Below, piece after piece: positions 1 through 6,369 of a stretch of DNA of 10,255 nt. Below the pieces are notes generated by a model, which ran no database searches, was not told where the DNA came from, and saw only the letters and a program-made list of their open reading frames with translations. The stretch comes from Butyrivibrio sp. (GTDB lineage: Bacteria; Bacillota_A; Clostridia; Lachnospirales; Lachnospiraceae): positions 1 through 10,255 of the forward strand of contig JAGOGF010000092.1 of assembly GCA_017996845.1 (NCBI GenBank), in the 5' to 3' direction. A program made the position numbers and the translations under genes. Positions within the stretch are counted from its first letter, which is position 1. Every line of letters starts with the position of its first letter.

Positions 1-8
1 CACAAGCT

Positions 9-905
9 ATGCTGAAAGCAATTAAACCTAAAATGGGTGTGGTCGCAGCTTTTCTGGCGGTTCCCGTGATCTGGTATGTGTTCTCGGTATTTGTTCCGCT
101 TGCAGCAGCACTTTTCTACAGTTTCTTTGACTGGAAAGGTGGACCGAACAAGACATTTACGGGAATTGCCAATTACGTGAAATTGATTCATGACGGTACC
201 TTCTGGCAGGCATTCGGACACAACATCTTTATCGTGGTAGTCTGCATTATCGGACAGGTGGGAATCGCCTTTATTCTGGTTCTGATGGTAAATTCCAGAC
301 TGACCAAGTTAAAAGGAATGCATCGTACCTTCGGATTCTTTCCGAGTACGATCTCTGCAGTTTATATCGGTCTGATCTGGACAATGATTTTCGATTATAA
401 AAGAGGTATTCTCAATTATATTCTGACGCAGACAGGTCATAAGGACATAACACAGGTTTGGCTGAATAATCCGGCACTGGTACTACCACTGGTATCTATT
501 CCTCTGGTATGGCAGTTTATCGGTTATTACATGGTTATTCTGCTGTCCGCCATTGCTGCGGTAGATAATGAGATTTTTGAAGTTGCGGAGCTTGATGGTG
601 CTAACGCATTTCAGAGAGCAATCTATATTGTGCTTCCTCTTATTAAAAATATGCTCATGGTCTGCATCACTTTATGTGTTGCCGGGAATATGAAAGTATT
701 TGATCATATTTACACCATGACGGAAGGCGGACCTGGGACATCTTCCATGGTAATGGCATTGTATGGATATAAAGTTTCCTTTGAGCAGAGTAATATGGGA
801 TACGGCAGCACGATTTCAGTTGCAATCTTTATTGTCAGCCTGCTTGTTATCCAGGGAAGTCGTAAACTGGTAGAACTTACAATGAAAAATAAGGGGGTAG
901 ATTAA
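9..905 (+). CDS. CUT1-type carbohydrate ABC transporter permease (MalF/UgpA-like)
   Basis: This is an inner-membrane subunit of a binding-protein-dependent ABC importer, of the MalF-side permease type that pairs with a MalG-type partner. The 298-aa protein has about six hydrophobic segments (roughly residues 11-36, 72-95, 109-129, 157-180, 210-226 and 267-283). The cytoplasmic EAA loop, which contacts the ATPase, starts at E191 (E-V-A-E-L-D-G, with I-V-L-P about ten residues later). A TEGGPG motif at 238-243 sits in the periplasmic loop usual for the family. The stop codon directly abuts the start of the next permease, so the two are translationally coupled. The frame is open to the window's left edge and no ribosome binding site is visible, so the true start could lie upstream. 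The family imports sugars, sugar oligomers or glycerol-phosphate compounds; the substrate cannot be told from this subunit. Confidence 0.93.
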   Translation: MLKAIKPKMGVVAAFLAVPVIWYVFSVFVPLAAALFYSFFDWKGGPNKTFTGIANYVKLIHDGTFWQAFGHNIFIVVVCIIGQVGIAFILVLMVNSRLTKLKGMHRTFGFFPSTISAVYIGLIWTMIFDYKRGILNYILTQTGHKDITQVWLNNPALVLPLVSIPLVWQFIGYYMVILLSAIAAVDNEIFEVAELDGANAFQRAIYIVLPLIKNMLMVCITLCVAGNMKVFDHIYTMTEGGPGTSSMVMALYGYKVSFEQSNMGYGSTISVAIFIVSLLVIQGSRKLVELTMKNKGVD

Positions 906-1799
906 ATGAGCACACAGACATTGAAGATGACAAAAGTAAAAAGTGCCCGTACCCCGCTGCAGAAATTCGGAACAGGTGTTGCAGCAGTACTCATCAACGC
1001 TGTTTTGATTATTTTTTCGATTTCCTGTATTTTTCCGTTGGTATGGATGTTCTATTCCTCTCTGAAACTGAAAAGACAGTTTAATGCAGACATCATAGGC
1101 CTTCCCAAATCGCCGACCTTTGAAAATTATATCAGAGTACTGACCAATAAAGATTATCATTTGGGAAGCTCTATGCTGAACAGTGTACGTGTAACGGTTA
1201 TTTCCCTTTTCTTCATCGTATTGTTCGGCTTTGTGATCGGATATATTCTGGCAAGGGTACCATTTAAATTGAACCGTCTCTTATATGTATTGTTCCTGAT
1301 GGGATTACTGATACCGGTGCACTCCCTTCTGGTTCCGATTTATGTTGTATTTAATTCGGTAGGAATGAGCAATCAGTGGTATACTCTTATTATTCCATAT
1401 GTAGCATTCGGGTTACCGATCGCGGTGTTCCTGGTGGAAGGCTTTATTAAGGCACTTCCGGTGGAATTGGAAGAGGCTGCGGCTATTGACGGCAGTTCTT
1501 TCACACATACGATGTTCAATATTATTTTTCCGATATCCAGACCAATATTAACAACAATTGCCATTATTCAGTCTTTCTCCTGCTGGAATGAATTCTCTTT
1601 TGCACTTGTTCTTTGCAGCCGGAATGTTAAGCTTCAGACCGTTCCGCTTGCAATGACGAATTTCAAGGGACAGTTTGCTTCGGATTATCCGAAAATTATG
1701 TCAGGTATGTTGGTTACAATGATCCCGATTGTATTGCTGTATTTCCTTTTCAGTAAAAAGATCATTGAAGGTATGGTTGCCGGCGCTGTGAAAGGTTGA
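906..1799 (+). CDS. CUT1-type carbohydrate ABC transporter permease (MalG-like)
   Basis: This is the second membrane subunit of the sugar ABC importer, forming a heterodimeric channel with the preceding permease. It has 297 aa, with a short polar N-terminus and then about six membrane segments. The EAA loop runs from about residue 187 (E-L-E-E-A-A-A-I-D-G, with I-F-P-I at about 207-210). The segment CWNEFSFALV (226-235) and the C-terminal GMVAGAVKG are hallmarks of MalG-side permeases. The start is the ATG immediately after the upstream TAA, preceded by a purine-rich AAGGGGG sequence inside the end of the upstream gene. No ATPase gene is present; CUT1 operons in Firmicutes often share one MsmK/UgpC-like ATPase encoded elsewhere. 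A LacI regulator follows after 16 bases, which suggests one transcription unit. Confidence 0.93.
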   Translation: MSTQTLKMTKVKSARTPLQKFGTGVAAVLINAVLIIFSISCIFPLVWMFYSSLKLKRQFNADIIGLPKSPTFENYIRVLTNKDYHLGSSMLNSVRVTVISLFFIVLFGFVIGYILARVPFKLNRLLYVLFLMGLLIPVHSLLVPIYVVFNSVGMSNQWYTLIIPYVAFGLPIAVFLVEGFIKALPVELEEAAAIDGSSFTHTMFNIIFPISRPILTTIAIIQSFSCWNEFSFALVLCSRNVKLQTVPLAMTNFKGQFASDYPKIMSGMLVTMIPIVLLYFLFSKKIIEGMVAGAVKG

Positions 1800-1815
1800 G
1801 TATGGGTACAAAAAA

Positions 1816-2844
1816 TTGAAAGCAAAACCATCAATGAAGGATATTTCCGTTATATGCGGAGTATCGATTGCAACGGTCAGTAAGGCGCTGAATGATCAGA
1901 ATGATATCAGCAGGGAAATGAAGGAAAAAGTGCGTAAGGTGGCAGGAGATCTTGGCTATTTGCCAAACTCCGCCGCGCAGGCACTTAAGACCAACAAATC
2001 CAATAATATAGGCGTTTTGTTTATTGATGAGGCAAGAAGCGGATTAACACATGATTATTTTGCACATGTTCTGGACAGTTTCAAAAGAACAGCAGAAGAA
2101 AACGGGTATGATATCACGTTTATCAATGGTTCACAGAAAGATAACGGATCGGTATCCTATCTGGCACATGCGCAGTACCGCGGATTTGATGGGGTAGTGA
2201 TCGCCTGCGTGGACTTTTATGATCCAAGGGTGGAGCAGCTTGTAAGGGGAAATATCCCCGTTGTGACGATTGATCATGTATATGATAATCGTGTAGCGAT
2301 TATTTCTGATAACGTCAATGGAATGAAAGATCTGCTGACTTATTGCTATGAACAGGGTCACAGACGGATTGCCTATATTCACGGAGCATATTCTTCCGTT
2401 ACACAGAGCAGGTTATCAAGTTTTTACAAAACAGCAGAGGCACTTCATCTGGAAGTTCCTGAAGAATATATTTTGCAGGCGGATTACAGAAGCACCGATA
2501 AGGCATATCTGTGCACACAGAAACTATTAGAACTTCCGGTACCGCCGACCTGTATTCTGTATCCGGATGATTTTGCCAGTTTTGGTGGAATCAGCGCGAT
2601 TCAGGCAAGGGGATTAAGAATACCCGAAGACATTTCCATTGCAGGATATGATGGAATACCGATTGCACAGCAGTTCCGGCCGCGGCTCACGACAGTTATG
2701 CAGGATACCGAGCGTCTGGGGAGTCTTGCCGCGCAGAAACTGATTGGATTGATTGATCAGCCCAAGACAACACTGGTTGAACAGCTTGTTGTAAAAGGGC
2801 ATGTGGAACCGGGCGGATCCGTAGCAAAATTGCAGACAGATTGA
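1816..2844 (+). CDS. LacI-family transcriptional regulator
   Basis: This is a DNA-binding, sugar-responsive regulator, probably the repressor of the upstream ABC sugar operon in which it lies. The N-terminal LacI helix-turn-helix is clear: M-K-D-I-S-V-I-C-G-V-S-I-A-T-V-S-K-A-L-N at about residues 7-26. A hinge region follows (G-Y-L-P-N-S-A-A-Q-A-L, about 47-57), then a periplasmic-binding-protein-like effector and dimerisation domain (about 60-330) with the usual late motifs I-S-I-A-G-Y-D-G and L-T-T-V-M-Q-D. Length (342 aa) is normal. The given start is a TTG with only a weak GGG upstream. The ATG at 1834 would give a protein six residues shorter that still keeps the HTH, so the start is uncertain. 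The effector is unknown; family members bind a sugar or sugar phosphate related to the transported substrate. Confidence 0.9.
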   Translation: MKAKPSMKDISVICGVSIATVSKALNDQNDISREMKEKVRKVAGDLGYLPNSAAQALKTNKSNNIGVLFIDEARSGLTHDYFAHVLDSFKRTAEENGYDITFINGSQKDNGSVSYLAHAQYRGFDGVVIACVDFYDPRVEQLVRGNIPVVTIDHVYDNRVAIISDNVNGMKDLLTYCYEQGHRRIAYIHGAYSSVTQSRLSSFYKTAEALHLEVPEEYILQADYRSTDKAYLCTQKLLELPVPPTCILYPDDFASFGGISAIQARGLRIPEDISIAGYDGIPIAQQFRPRLTTVMQDTERLGSLAAQKLIGLIDQPKTTLVEQLVVKGHVEPGGSVAKLQTD

Positions 2845-2869
2845 CACGGGTTGGGGTATGTGATATCAT
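2841..2869 (+). promoter_or_regulatory. Sigma-A-type promoter of the Gdx/SMR gene
   Basis: The sequence has a perfect -35 TTGACA (2841-2846), a 17-bp spacer and a -10 TATCAT (2864-2869, five of six consensus). The -10 is preceded by TGA at 2861-2863, an extended -10 TGn. The -35 overlaps the stop codon of the LacI gene. Transcription would begin near 2876, just upstream of the structured leader, so the exporter has its own promoter independent of the sugar operon. Confidence 0.75.
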
Positions 2870-2885
2870 AACGAAATTGAAAAAT

Positions 2886-2967
2886 ATTGCCACCGGGTAG
2901 GAATGCATAGCAGCATTCATGTGTGTATCGTTAGGTCGAAGAAGATACGCATGTGGATGCTTTTTTT
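2886..2967 (+). promoter_or_regulatory. Putative guanidine riboswitch (class IV / mepA-like) with terminator expression platform
   Basis: This structured leader lies between a strong promoter and a guanidinium-exporter-type gene. A first hairpin pairs GAATGC (2901-2906) with GCATTC (2913-2918). The same GCATTC is also the base of a 17-bp stem (2913-2929 with 2944-2960, with G-U pairs) followed by seven T, which is an intrinsic terminator. The two folds are mutually exclusive, as in a transcriptional riboswitch. The segment GCCACCGGGTAGG (2889-2901) and the terminator loop GGTCGAA (2934-2940) look like conserved ligand-binding elements. Known biology: guanidine riboswitches often control SMR guanidinium exporters, and class IV works by preventing a terminator hairpin. 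Class assignment is from memory of the motif and context. Classes I and III do not fit what I see; no covariance-model search was possible. Confidence 0.65.
2913..2967 (+). terminator. Intrinsic terminator of the leader (switchable)
   Basis: A 17-bp stem (2913-2929 / 2944-2960, all Watson-Crick or G-U) has a 14-nt loop and is followed by TTTTTTT (2961-2967). It lies about 60 bases before the SMR start codon and after that gene's promoter, so it acts on the gene's own leader RNA rather than ending the LacI transcript alone. Its 5' base overlaps the upstream hairpin described for the riboswitch. Confidence 0.8.
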
Positions 2968-3026
2968 ATTAATTTCCGAAGTGTTTTCTGCCCGCTGCAC
3001 AGGAGGTATGAAAGGAGAAGGAAAAT

Positions 3027-3344
3027 ATGGCATGGGTAGAATTACTAATCGCAGGTTTTTTTGAAGTATTATGGGCAATCAGTCTGAAGTATTCAGAGAA
3101 TTTCACCAAACTGATTCCCTCTGTAATCACCGTGATCGGGCTGATCGCAAGTTTCCTGTTTCTGGAAATGGCAGCCAATGAACTTCCGATCGGAACTGCA
3201 TATGCAGTCTGGACCGGAATCGGAGCAGTTGGAACGGTTGTTCTTGGGATTGCGCTGTTCCATGAACCGGCCGGTATCTGGCGCATGTTATTTCTCTCAA
3301 TGGTCATTGTGGGGATTATGGGTCTTAAGGCAACTGCGTCATAA
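3027..3344 (+). CDS. gdx: SMR-family guanidinium exporter (Gdx/SugE type)
   Basis: This is a small inner-membrane antiporter predicted to export guanidinium in exchange for protons, acting as a dual-topology dimer. The 105-aa protein has four hydrophobic helices. It carries the substrate and proton-binding Glu13 followed by W16 (F-F-E-V-L-W), plus S42, and Y59 and W62 within G-T-A-Y-A-V-W-T-G-I-G. These positions match the binding site described for the Clostridial Gdx protein and separate this subtype from EmrE/QacE multidrug exporters. The C-terminus ends G-L-K-A-T, also typical. The ribosome binding site AAAGGAGAAGG (3011-3021) fits the ATG at 3027. The gene stands alone after a riboswitch-like leader, which supports the guanidinium assignment independently. 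Many relatives are annotated SugE or quaternary-ammonium transporter. Confidence 0.9.
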   Translation: MAWVELLIAGFFEVLWAISLKYSENFTKLIPSVITVIGLIASFLFLEMAANELPIGTAYAVWTGIGAVGTVVLGIALFHEPAGIWRMLFLSMVIVGIMGLKATAS

Positions 3345-3387
3345 AGCGATTGCTTATAAAAAAATAATGCCAATAATATGATTTTTA

Positions 3388-3416
3388 TTGTGCCGGAAGG
3401 AAATTATTGATAGAAT
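3388..3416 (+). promoter_or_regulatory. Possible promoter of the diguanylate cyclase gene
   Basis: TTGTGC (3388-3393) and TAGAAT (3411-3416, five of six consensus) are separated by 17 bp, 39 bases before the cyclase start codon. The -35 matches only in its TTG. No terminator was seen between the SMR gene and this site, so read-through from the riboswitch-controlled transcript is also possible. Confidence 0.4.
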
Positions 3417-3454
3417 GTTAGTCGTGTCTTGGCTTTTTTTTGGGGTGAAAATTC

Positions 3455-4606
3455 ATGGATCGATTTTTGTACACAGAGATCAATGTGTTCGCAATTGCGG
3501 TATTGGCATTGATGTATCAGGGTAGACGGAAAGAGTTTCTGCAGAAAGATCAGATCATGTTTAATCGTATCATTTTATCGATGATCTTTGTTCTGATTAT
3601 TGATACATTGACATGGGTTCTGAATGGACTGTCGTTTCCGTATGCAAGGATAGTTTGCCATATTATAAATGGATTATTCTGGTTTTGTTCAATGATTCCG
3701 TGCGGACTTGGCTTTTTGTACGGGTATTATAAATTATATGGGAAGAGCAATACAAAAGTTACGCGAATTGCTATTTTTCCGGTGATTTATGCTGCGGTTT
3801 TCCTGCTTTTGAATATTCGTACCGGATGGGTATATACAGTTTCTGCAGATAATATATATAGAAGAGGTCCGTTTTATCTTTTGCTTGGCATTGTACCTTT
3901 TATACATATTTTTGCAGCAGAAATTCTGATGATCAAAAGAGGTCTGCATGTACCTATGGCAGAGCGCTCTCCGTATAAGATCATGGCAGCTTATCTGATT
4001 CTTCCGCTGGTCGGCAGTGCCATTCAGGTTGCATTTTATGGTACTTCAACAATATGGGTCAGCCTGACCATTGCAGTAATTGTGTTCTATAATTATTTAC
4101 AAAAAGGTTATATCTCTGTGGATTCACTGACAGGTCTTGCCAACAGGAGAAGATTTGACAGTTATACCAGAGGGCGGATGGAAAATCTGGAAAAAAATGC
4201 TTCGCTCTATCTAATGATGCTGGATATTAATAATTTTAAAGGGATCAATGATACGTTTGGACATGCACAGGGGGATCAGGTGCTGGTTATGACGGCAAGA
4301 ATGCTTTTGAAGGCAAGTGAAGGCATTGGTGCATTTACAGCCAGGGTCGGGGGAGATGAATTTGTGATTGTCATGTGCAATACCTCCATATCTCAGGTAG
4401 AGCAGATGGTTCATAAAATTGAAAAATATATGCAGGAAGAAAATGACACTGCAGGTAAAAAATATACAGTTTCCTTGGCAATCGGTTATGCTGGGATGAA
4501 AGGCAGTGATGAAATCAGTCTGGAAACGCTTTATGATGTTGCAGATAAGAACATGTATGCAAATAAGCGGCGAAGAGAAGAACGGCTGAAAGATGGTATA
4601 AATTGA
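3455..4606 (+). CDS. Membrane-bound diguanylate cyclase (GGDEF domain)
   Basis: It is predicted to make cyclic di-GMP from two GTP in the cytoplasm under control of a membrane sensor. The first ~215 residues contain about seven hydrophobic segments with short loops and no recognisable periplasmic sensor domain. The GGDEF domain follows: D-S-L-T-G-L-A-N-R-R-R-F at 223 onward, the metal-binding D-I-N-N-F-K at 257, N-D-T-F-G-H, and an intact G-G-D-E-F at 299-303. The positions where an inhibitory I-site R-x-x-D would lie read G-x-x-A, so product feedback inhibition is probably lost. The start ATG is preceded by GGGGTGA. Length 383 aa is normal for this architecture. No EAL or HD-GYP partner is in the window. 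The input signal is unknown; the gene sits directly after the guanidinium exporter, but a functional link is not shown. Confidence 0.92.
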   Translation: MDRFLYTEINVFAIAVLALMYQGRRKEFLQKDQIMFNRIILSMIFVLIIDTLTWVLNGLSFPYARIVCHIINGLFWFCSMIPCGLGFLYGYYKLYGKSNTKVTRIAIFPVIYAAVFLLLNIRTGWVYTVSADNIYRRGPFYLLLGIVPFIHIFAAEILMIKRGLHVPMAERSPYKIMAAYLILPLVGSAIQVAFYGTSTIWVSLTIAVIVFYNYLQKGYISVDSLTGLANRRRFDSYTRGRMENLEKNASLYLMMLDINNFKGINDTFGHAQGDQVLVMTARMLLKASEGIGAFTARVGGDEFVIVMCNTSISQVEQMVHKIEKYMQEENDTAGKKYTVSLAIGYAGMKGSDEISLETLYDVADKNMYANKRRREERLKDGIN

Positions 4607-4624
4607 ATATGAAAAAGGAAAAGT

Positions 4625-4664
4625 AAACTTCCCGGCAGAGTAAGATATGCCGGGAAGTTTTTTT
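4625..4664 (+). terminator. Intrinsic terminator after the diguanylate cyclase
   Basis: A perfect 13-bp GC-rich stem (4625-4637 with 4648-4660) with a 10-nt loop is followed by seven T (4658-4664). It lies 18 bases after the cyclase stop codon and separates that gene from the amino-acid cassette. Confidence 0.93.
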
Positions 4665-4709
4665 GTACAGAAACTGTTCCGTTTTTTACAATTTTTTCTA
4701 TTTGTGATA

Positions 4710-4718
4710 TGCCATAAT
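4710..4718 (+). promoter_or_regulatory. Possible extended -10 promoter for the rid-oxidoreductase-OCD operon
   Basis: TGC followed by CATAAT (4713-4718) resembles an extended -10 element (TGn plus five of six of TATAAT). A TTTACA at 4685-4690 is too far away (22 bp) to be an ideal -35. A second -10-like TACAAT lies at 4748-4753 without a good -35. The surrounding DNA is very AT-rich and carries AATACA three times (4716, 4730 and 4738), possibly a regulator site. A weak or activator-dependent promoter is likely here because the next gene follows a strong terminator. Confidence 0.35.
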
Positions 4719-4776
4719 ACATTCAATGAAATACATGAATACACGTATACAATAAGAAACGCAGATTAAAGTATGC

Positions 4777-4786
4777 AAGGAGGTGA
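4777..4786 (+). promoter_or_regulatory. Ribosome binding site that fixes the Rid start codon
   Basis: AAGGAGGTGA, an exact complement of the 16S anti-Shine-Dalgarno core, lies four bases before ATG 4791. It rules out the in-frame ATG at 4773, which would overlap it. Confidence 0.85.
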
Positions 4787-4790
4787 GCAG

Positions 4791-5180
4791 ATGGAAATTA
4801 CGAGATATTCATCAGGTGCGCCATTGGAAAAAAGTGTAGGCTACTCCAGAATGGTTAAGGTGGCAGGGCTGATTCTGATCGGTGGGACCACCTCTGTGCA
4901 ATCTGATGGAACGGTATATGGAGAAGCTGCATACAGTCAGACCGGATATGTTCTGGAAAAACAGCTGCAACTTCTTGAACAGGCAGGTGGTAAAAAGGAA
5001 AATGTGGTGGCAGTAGATGTTTTTGCCGTTCATATGTCAGATGCAGCAGAGATCGGAAGGGCTTATTCGGAAATATTTCATGATATCAGGCCTACTTTTA
5101 CCGTTGTCGGTACAACAGAACTGAATCGTCCGACACAGCTTGTGGAGATCAAACTCATGGCAGTAACCAATCAGGTGTAA
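4791..5180 (+). CDS. RidA/YjgF-YER057c-UK114 superfamily protein, non-archetypal (lacks catalytic Arg)
   Basis: Rid proteins are small trimeric cytosolic proteins; classical RidA hydrolyses reactive enamine/imine intermediates to keto acids. This 129-aa protein shows the family pattern: V-K-V-A-G-L-I-L-I-G-G-T-T early, then G-Y-V-L-E-K-Q-L-Q-L-L-E-Q-A-G, V-V-A-V-D-V-F-A-V and a C-terminal L-V-E-I-K-L-M-A. The Arg that binds the substrate carboxylate in RidA (R105 in E. coli) appears to be Thr here (R-P-T-F-T, 100-104), as in YjgH-like Rid subgroups. Simple deaminase activity is therefore doubtful, although Glu119 near the end is kept. The start is ATG 4791, because AAGGAGGTGA (4777-4786) is its ribosome binding site. 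The ATG at 4773 would place that site inside the gene. It leads an operon with an imine-producing flavoenzyme, which fits an imine-handling or sensing role. Confidence 0.87.
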   Translation: MEITRYSSGAPLEKSVGYSRMVKVAGLILIGGTTSVQSDGTVYGEAAYSQTGYVLEKQLQLLEQAGGKKENVVAVDVFAVHMSDAAEIGRAYSEIFHDIRPTFTVVGTTELNRPTQLVEIKLMAVTNQV

Positions 5181-5205
5181 TTGAATATGCCGGAAAGAGG
5201 CAGGA

Positions 5206-6333
5206 ATGACACAGACAGCAGAAGTGATCATCATAGGAAGTGGTGTGATCGGAAATGCAGCAGCCTATTATCTGGCATGTAAGGGTAGGAAAGTGATCGT
5301 GCTGGAGGGCTCAGATAACATCGGAAACGGCGGATCATCCAGAAACGGCGGAGGAGTCAGGCAGTCAGGAAGAGATCCAAGGGAACTGGAAATGGTCATG
5401 TGGGGCATTCAAAATCTATGGCCGCATCTGCACGAGGAGCTGGATGCGGATGTAGAGTATGTACAGAAAGGCAATCTGCGGCTTGGAAAAACCGCCGCAC
5501 ATATGCAGATTCTGCAAAAACTGACAGACAGCGCAGTGAAATGTGGACTGGATGTCCGCATGATCGATGCGCAGGAGGTCCGCCGGATTAATCCGTACCT
5601 GTCGGAGGAAGTAATCGGTGCAAGCTGGTGCCCGACAGACGGACATGCAAATCCAATGAAAACAACACTTGCCTATTATCGAAAAGCCAGAGCGCTCGGC
5701 GTGAGATTTATTACGGGAGAAAAAGTGGTCCGTCTTGAAAAAATCCATGGAAAATTAAGGAAAGTCATTACAGAAAAGAATGTATACGAAGCAGAAAAGG
5801 TTCTTGTGGCAGCAGGTTATGAAAGCCGGGAAATAATCAGGACTGTCGGAATAGATGTTCCGATGATCAAGCAGAAGATGCAATGCCTTGTAACAGAGGC
5901 AGAACCCAGAATGTTTGAGCAGATGCTGGGAACGGCAGAAGCTGATTTCTACGGACATCAGTCCAGTCATGGCTCTTTTGTTTTTGGGGGATCCAGCGGG
6001 CAGGAAGGTTATGAATCAGATAAGGACAGGCTGATTGCGAGCAGCATCAGTGTACCGTGTATCTGCCGGGGTATCTTGAAATATTTTCCCAATCTGGCTG
6101 AAACCAAGATTGTAAGAGCATGGACAGGATGGATTGATCCGTGCGTGGATGGTATTCCGGTGATGAGCAATGTAGAGGAGGCAGAGGGACTCTATCTTGC
6201 AACCGGATTTTCGGGACATGGATTTGGTATTGCACCGGCAGCAGGCTATCATCTTTCACAGATGATCTGTGAGGAAGAACCGGTTGTGGATATGCGTGCA
6301 TTTCGTTATGACAGATTTAAGGCTAAGATCTGA
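5206..6333 (+). CDS. FAD-dependent amine/amino-acid oxidoreductase (DAO family, SoxB/HcnC-like)
   Basis: This is a predicted cytosolic flavoenzyme that oxidises a C-N bond of an amino acid or secondary amine to an imine, reducing FAD. The N-terminus has the Rossmann dinucleotide motif G-S-G-V-I-G (11-16), with the ribose-binding E34 after the second strand. G-G-S-S-R-N-G-G-G-V-R follows at about 42-52, a pattern typical of sarcosine-oxidase-beta, glycine-oxidase and opine-oxidase relatives. Other family marks are D-G-H-A-N-P mid-protein, W-T-G-W-I-D-P-C-V-D-G-I-P late, and the C-terminal FAD motif T-G-F-S-G-H-G-F-G (333-341). Length 375 aa is usual. The ribosome binding site GGAAAGAGGCAGG fits ATG 5206. 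No SoxA-like or small iron-sulfur partner subunits are nearby, so it probably acts alone or with a distant electron acceptor. It lies 25 bases after the Rid gene and 36 before the cyclodeaminase-family gene. The substrate is unknown. Confidence 0.88.
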   Translation: MTQTAEVIIIGSGVIGNAAAYYLACKGRKVIVLEGSDNIGNGGSSRNGGGVRQSGRDPRELEMVMWGIQNLWPHLHEELDADVEYVQKGNLRLGKTAAHMQILQKLTDSAVKCGLDVRMIDAQEVRRINPYLSEEVIGASWCPTDGHANPMKTTLAYYRKARALGVRFITGEKVVRLEKIHGKLRKVITEKNVYEAEKVLVAAGYESREIIRTVGIDVPMIKQKMQCLVTEAEPRMFEQMLGTAEADFYGHQSSHGSFVFGGSSGQEGYESDKDRLIASSISVPCICRGILKYFPNLAETKIVRAWTGWIDPCVDGIPVMSNVEEAEGLYLATGFSGHGFGIAPAAGYHLSQMICEEEPVVDMRAFRYDRFKAKI

Positions 6334-6369
6334 TAACCTATTTGATATAAGAAAGCGGAGGGAAAGAAA

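Noticed and set aside
3008..3064. 18-codon frame starting at ATG 3008, overlapping the Gdx start
   Set aside because: Its AGGAGG is only one base from the ATG, too close for normal initiation, and the downstream RBS serves the real gene. An upstream coupling peptide is possible but unsupported.
3344..3390. Small palindromes after the Gdx gene as its terminator
   Set aside because: The AAGCGATTGCTT element is followed by an A-run rather than T-run, and the CAATAA/TTATTG pairing is weak, so no convincing terminator exists there.
4211..4744. 177-codon - strand open frame across the diguanylate cyclase end and terminator
   Set aside because: It runs through the intact GGDEF region and the strong terminator. 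The translation is rich in Cys, His and Phe, as expected from antisense of AT-rich coding DNA.
4773..4790. Six-codon N-terminal extension of the Rid protein from ATG 4773
   Set aside because: The extension encodes the Shine-Dalgarno sequence itself; ATG 4791 is correctly spaced from it and matches the usual family length.
5186..5260. ATG at 5186 as an alternative flavoenzyme start
   Set aside because: It is in a different frame from the flavoenzyme.
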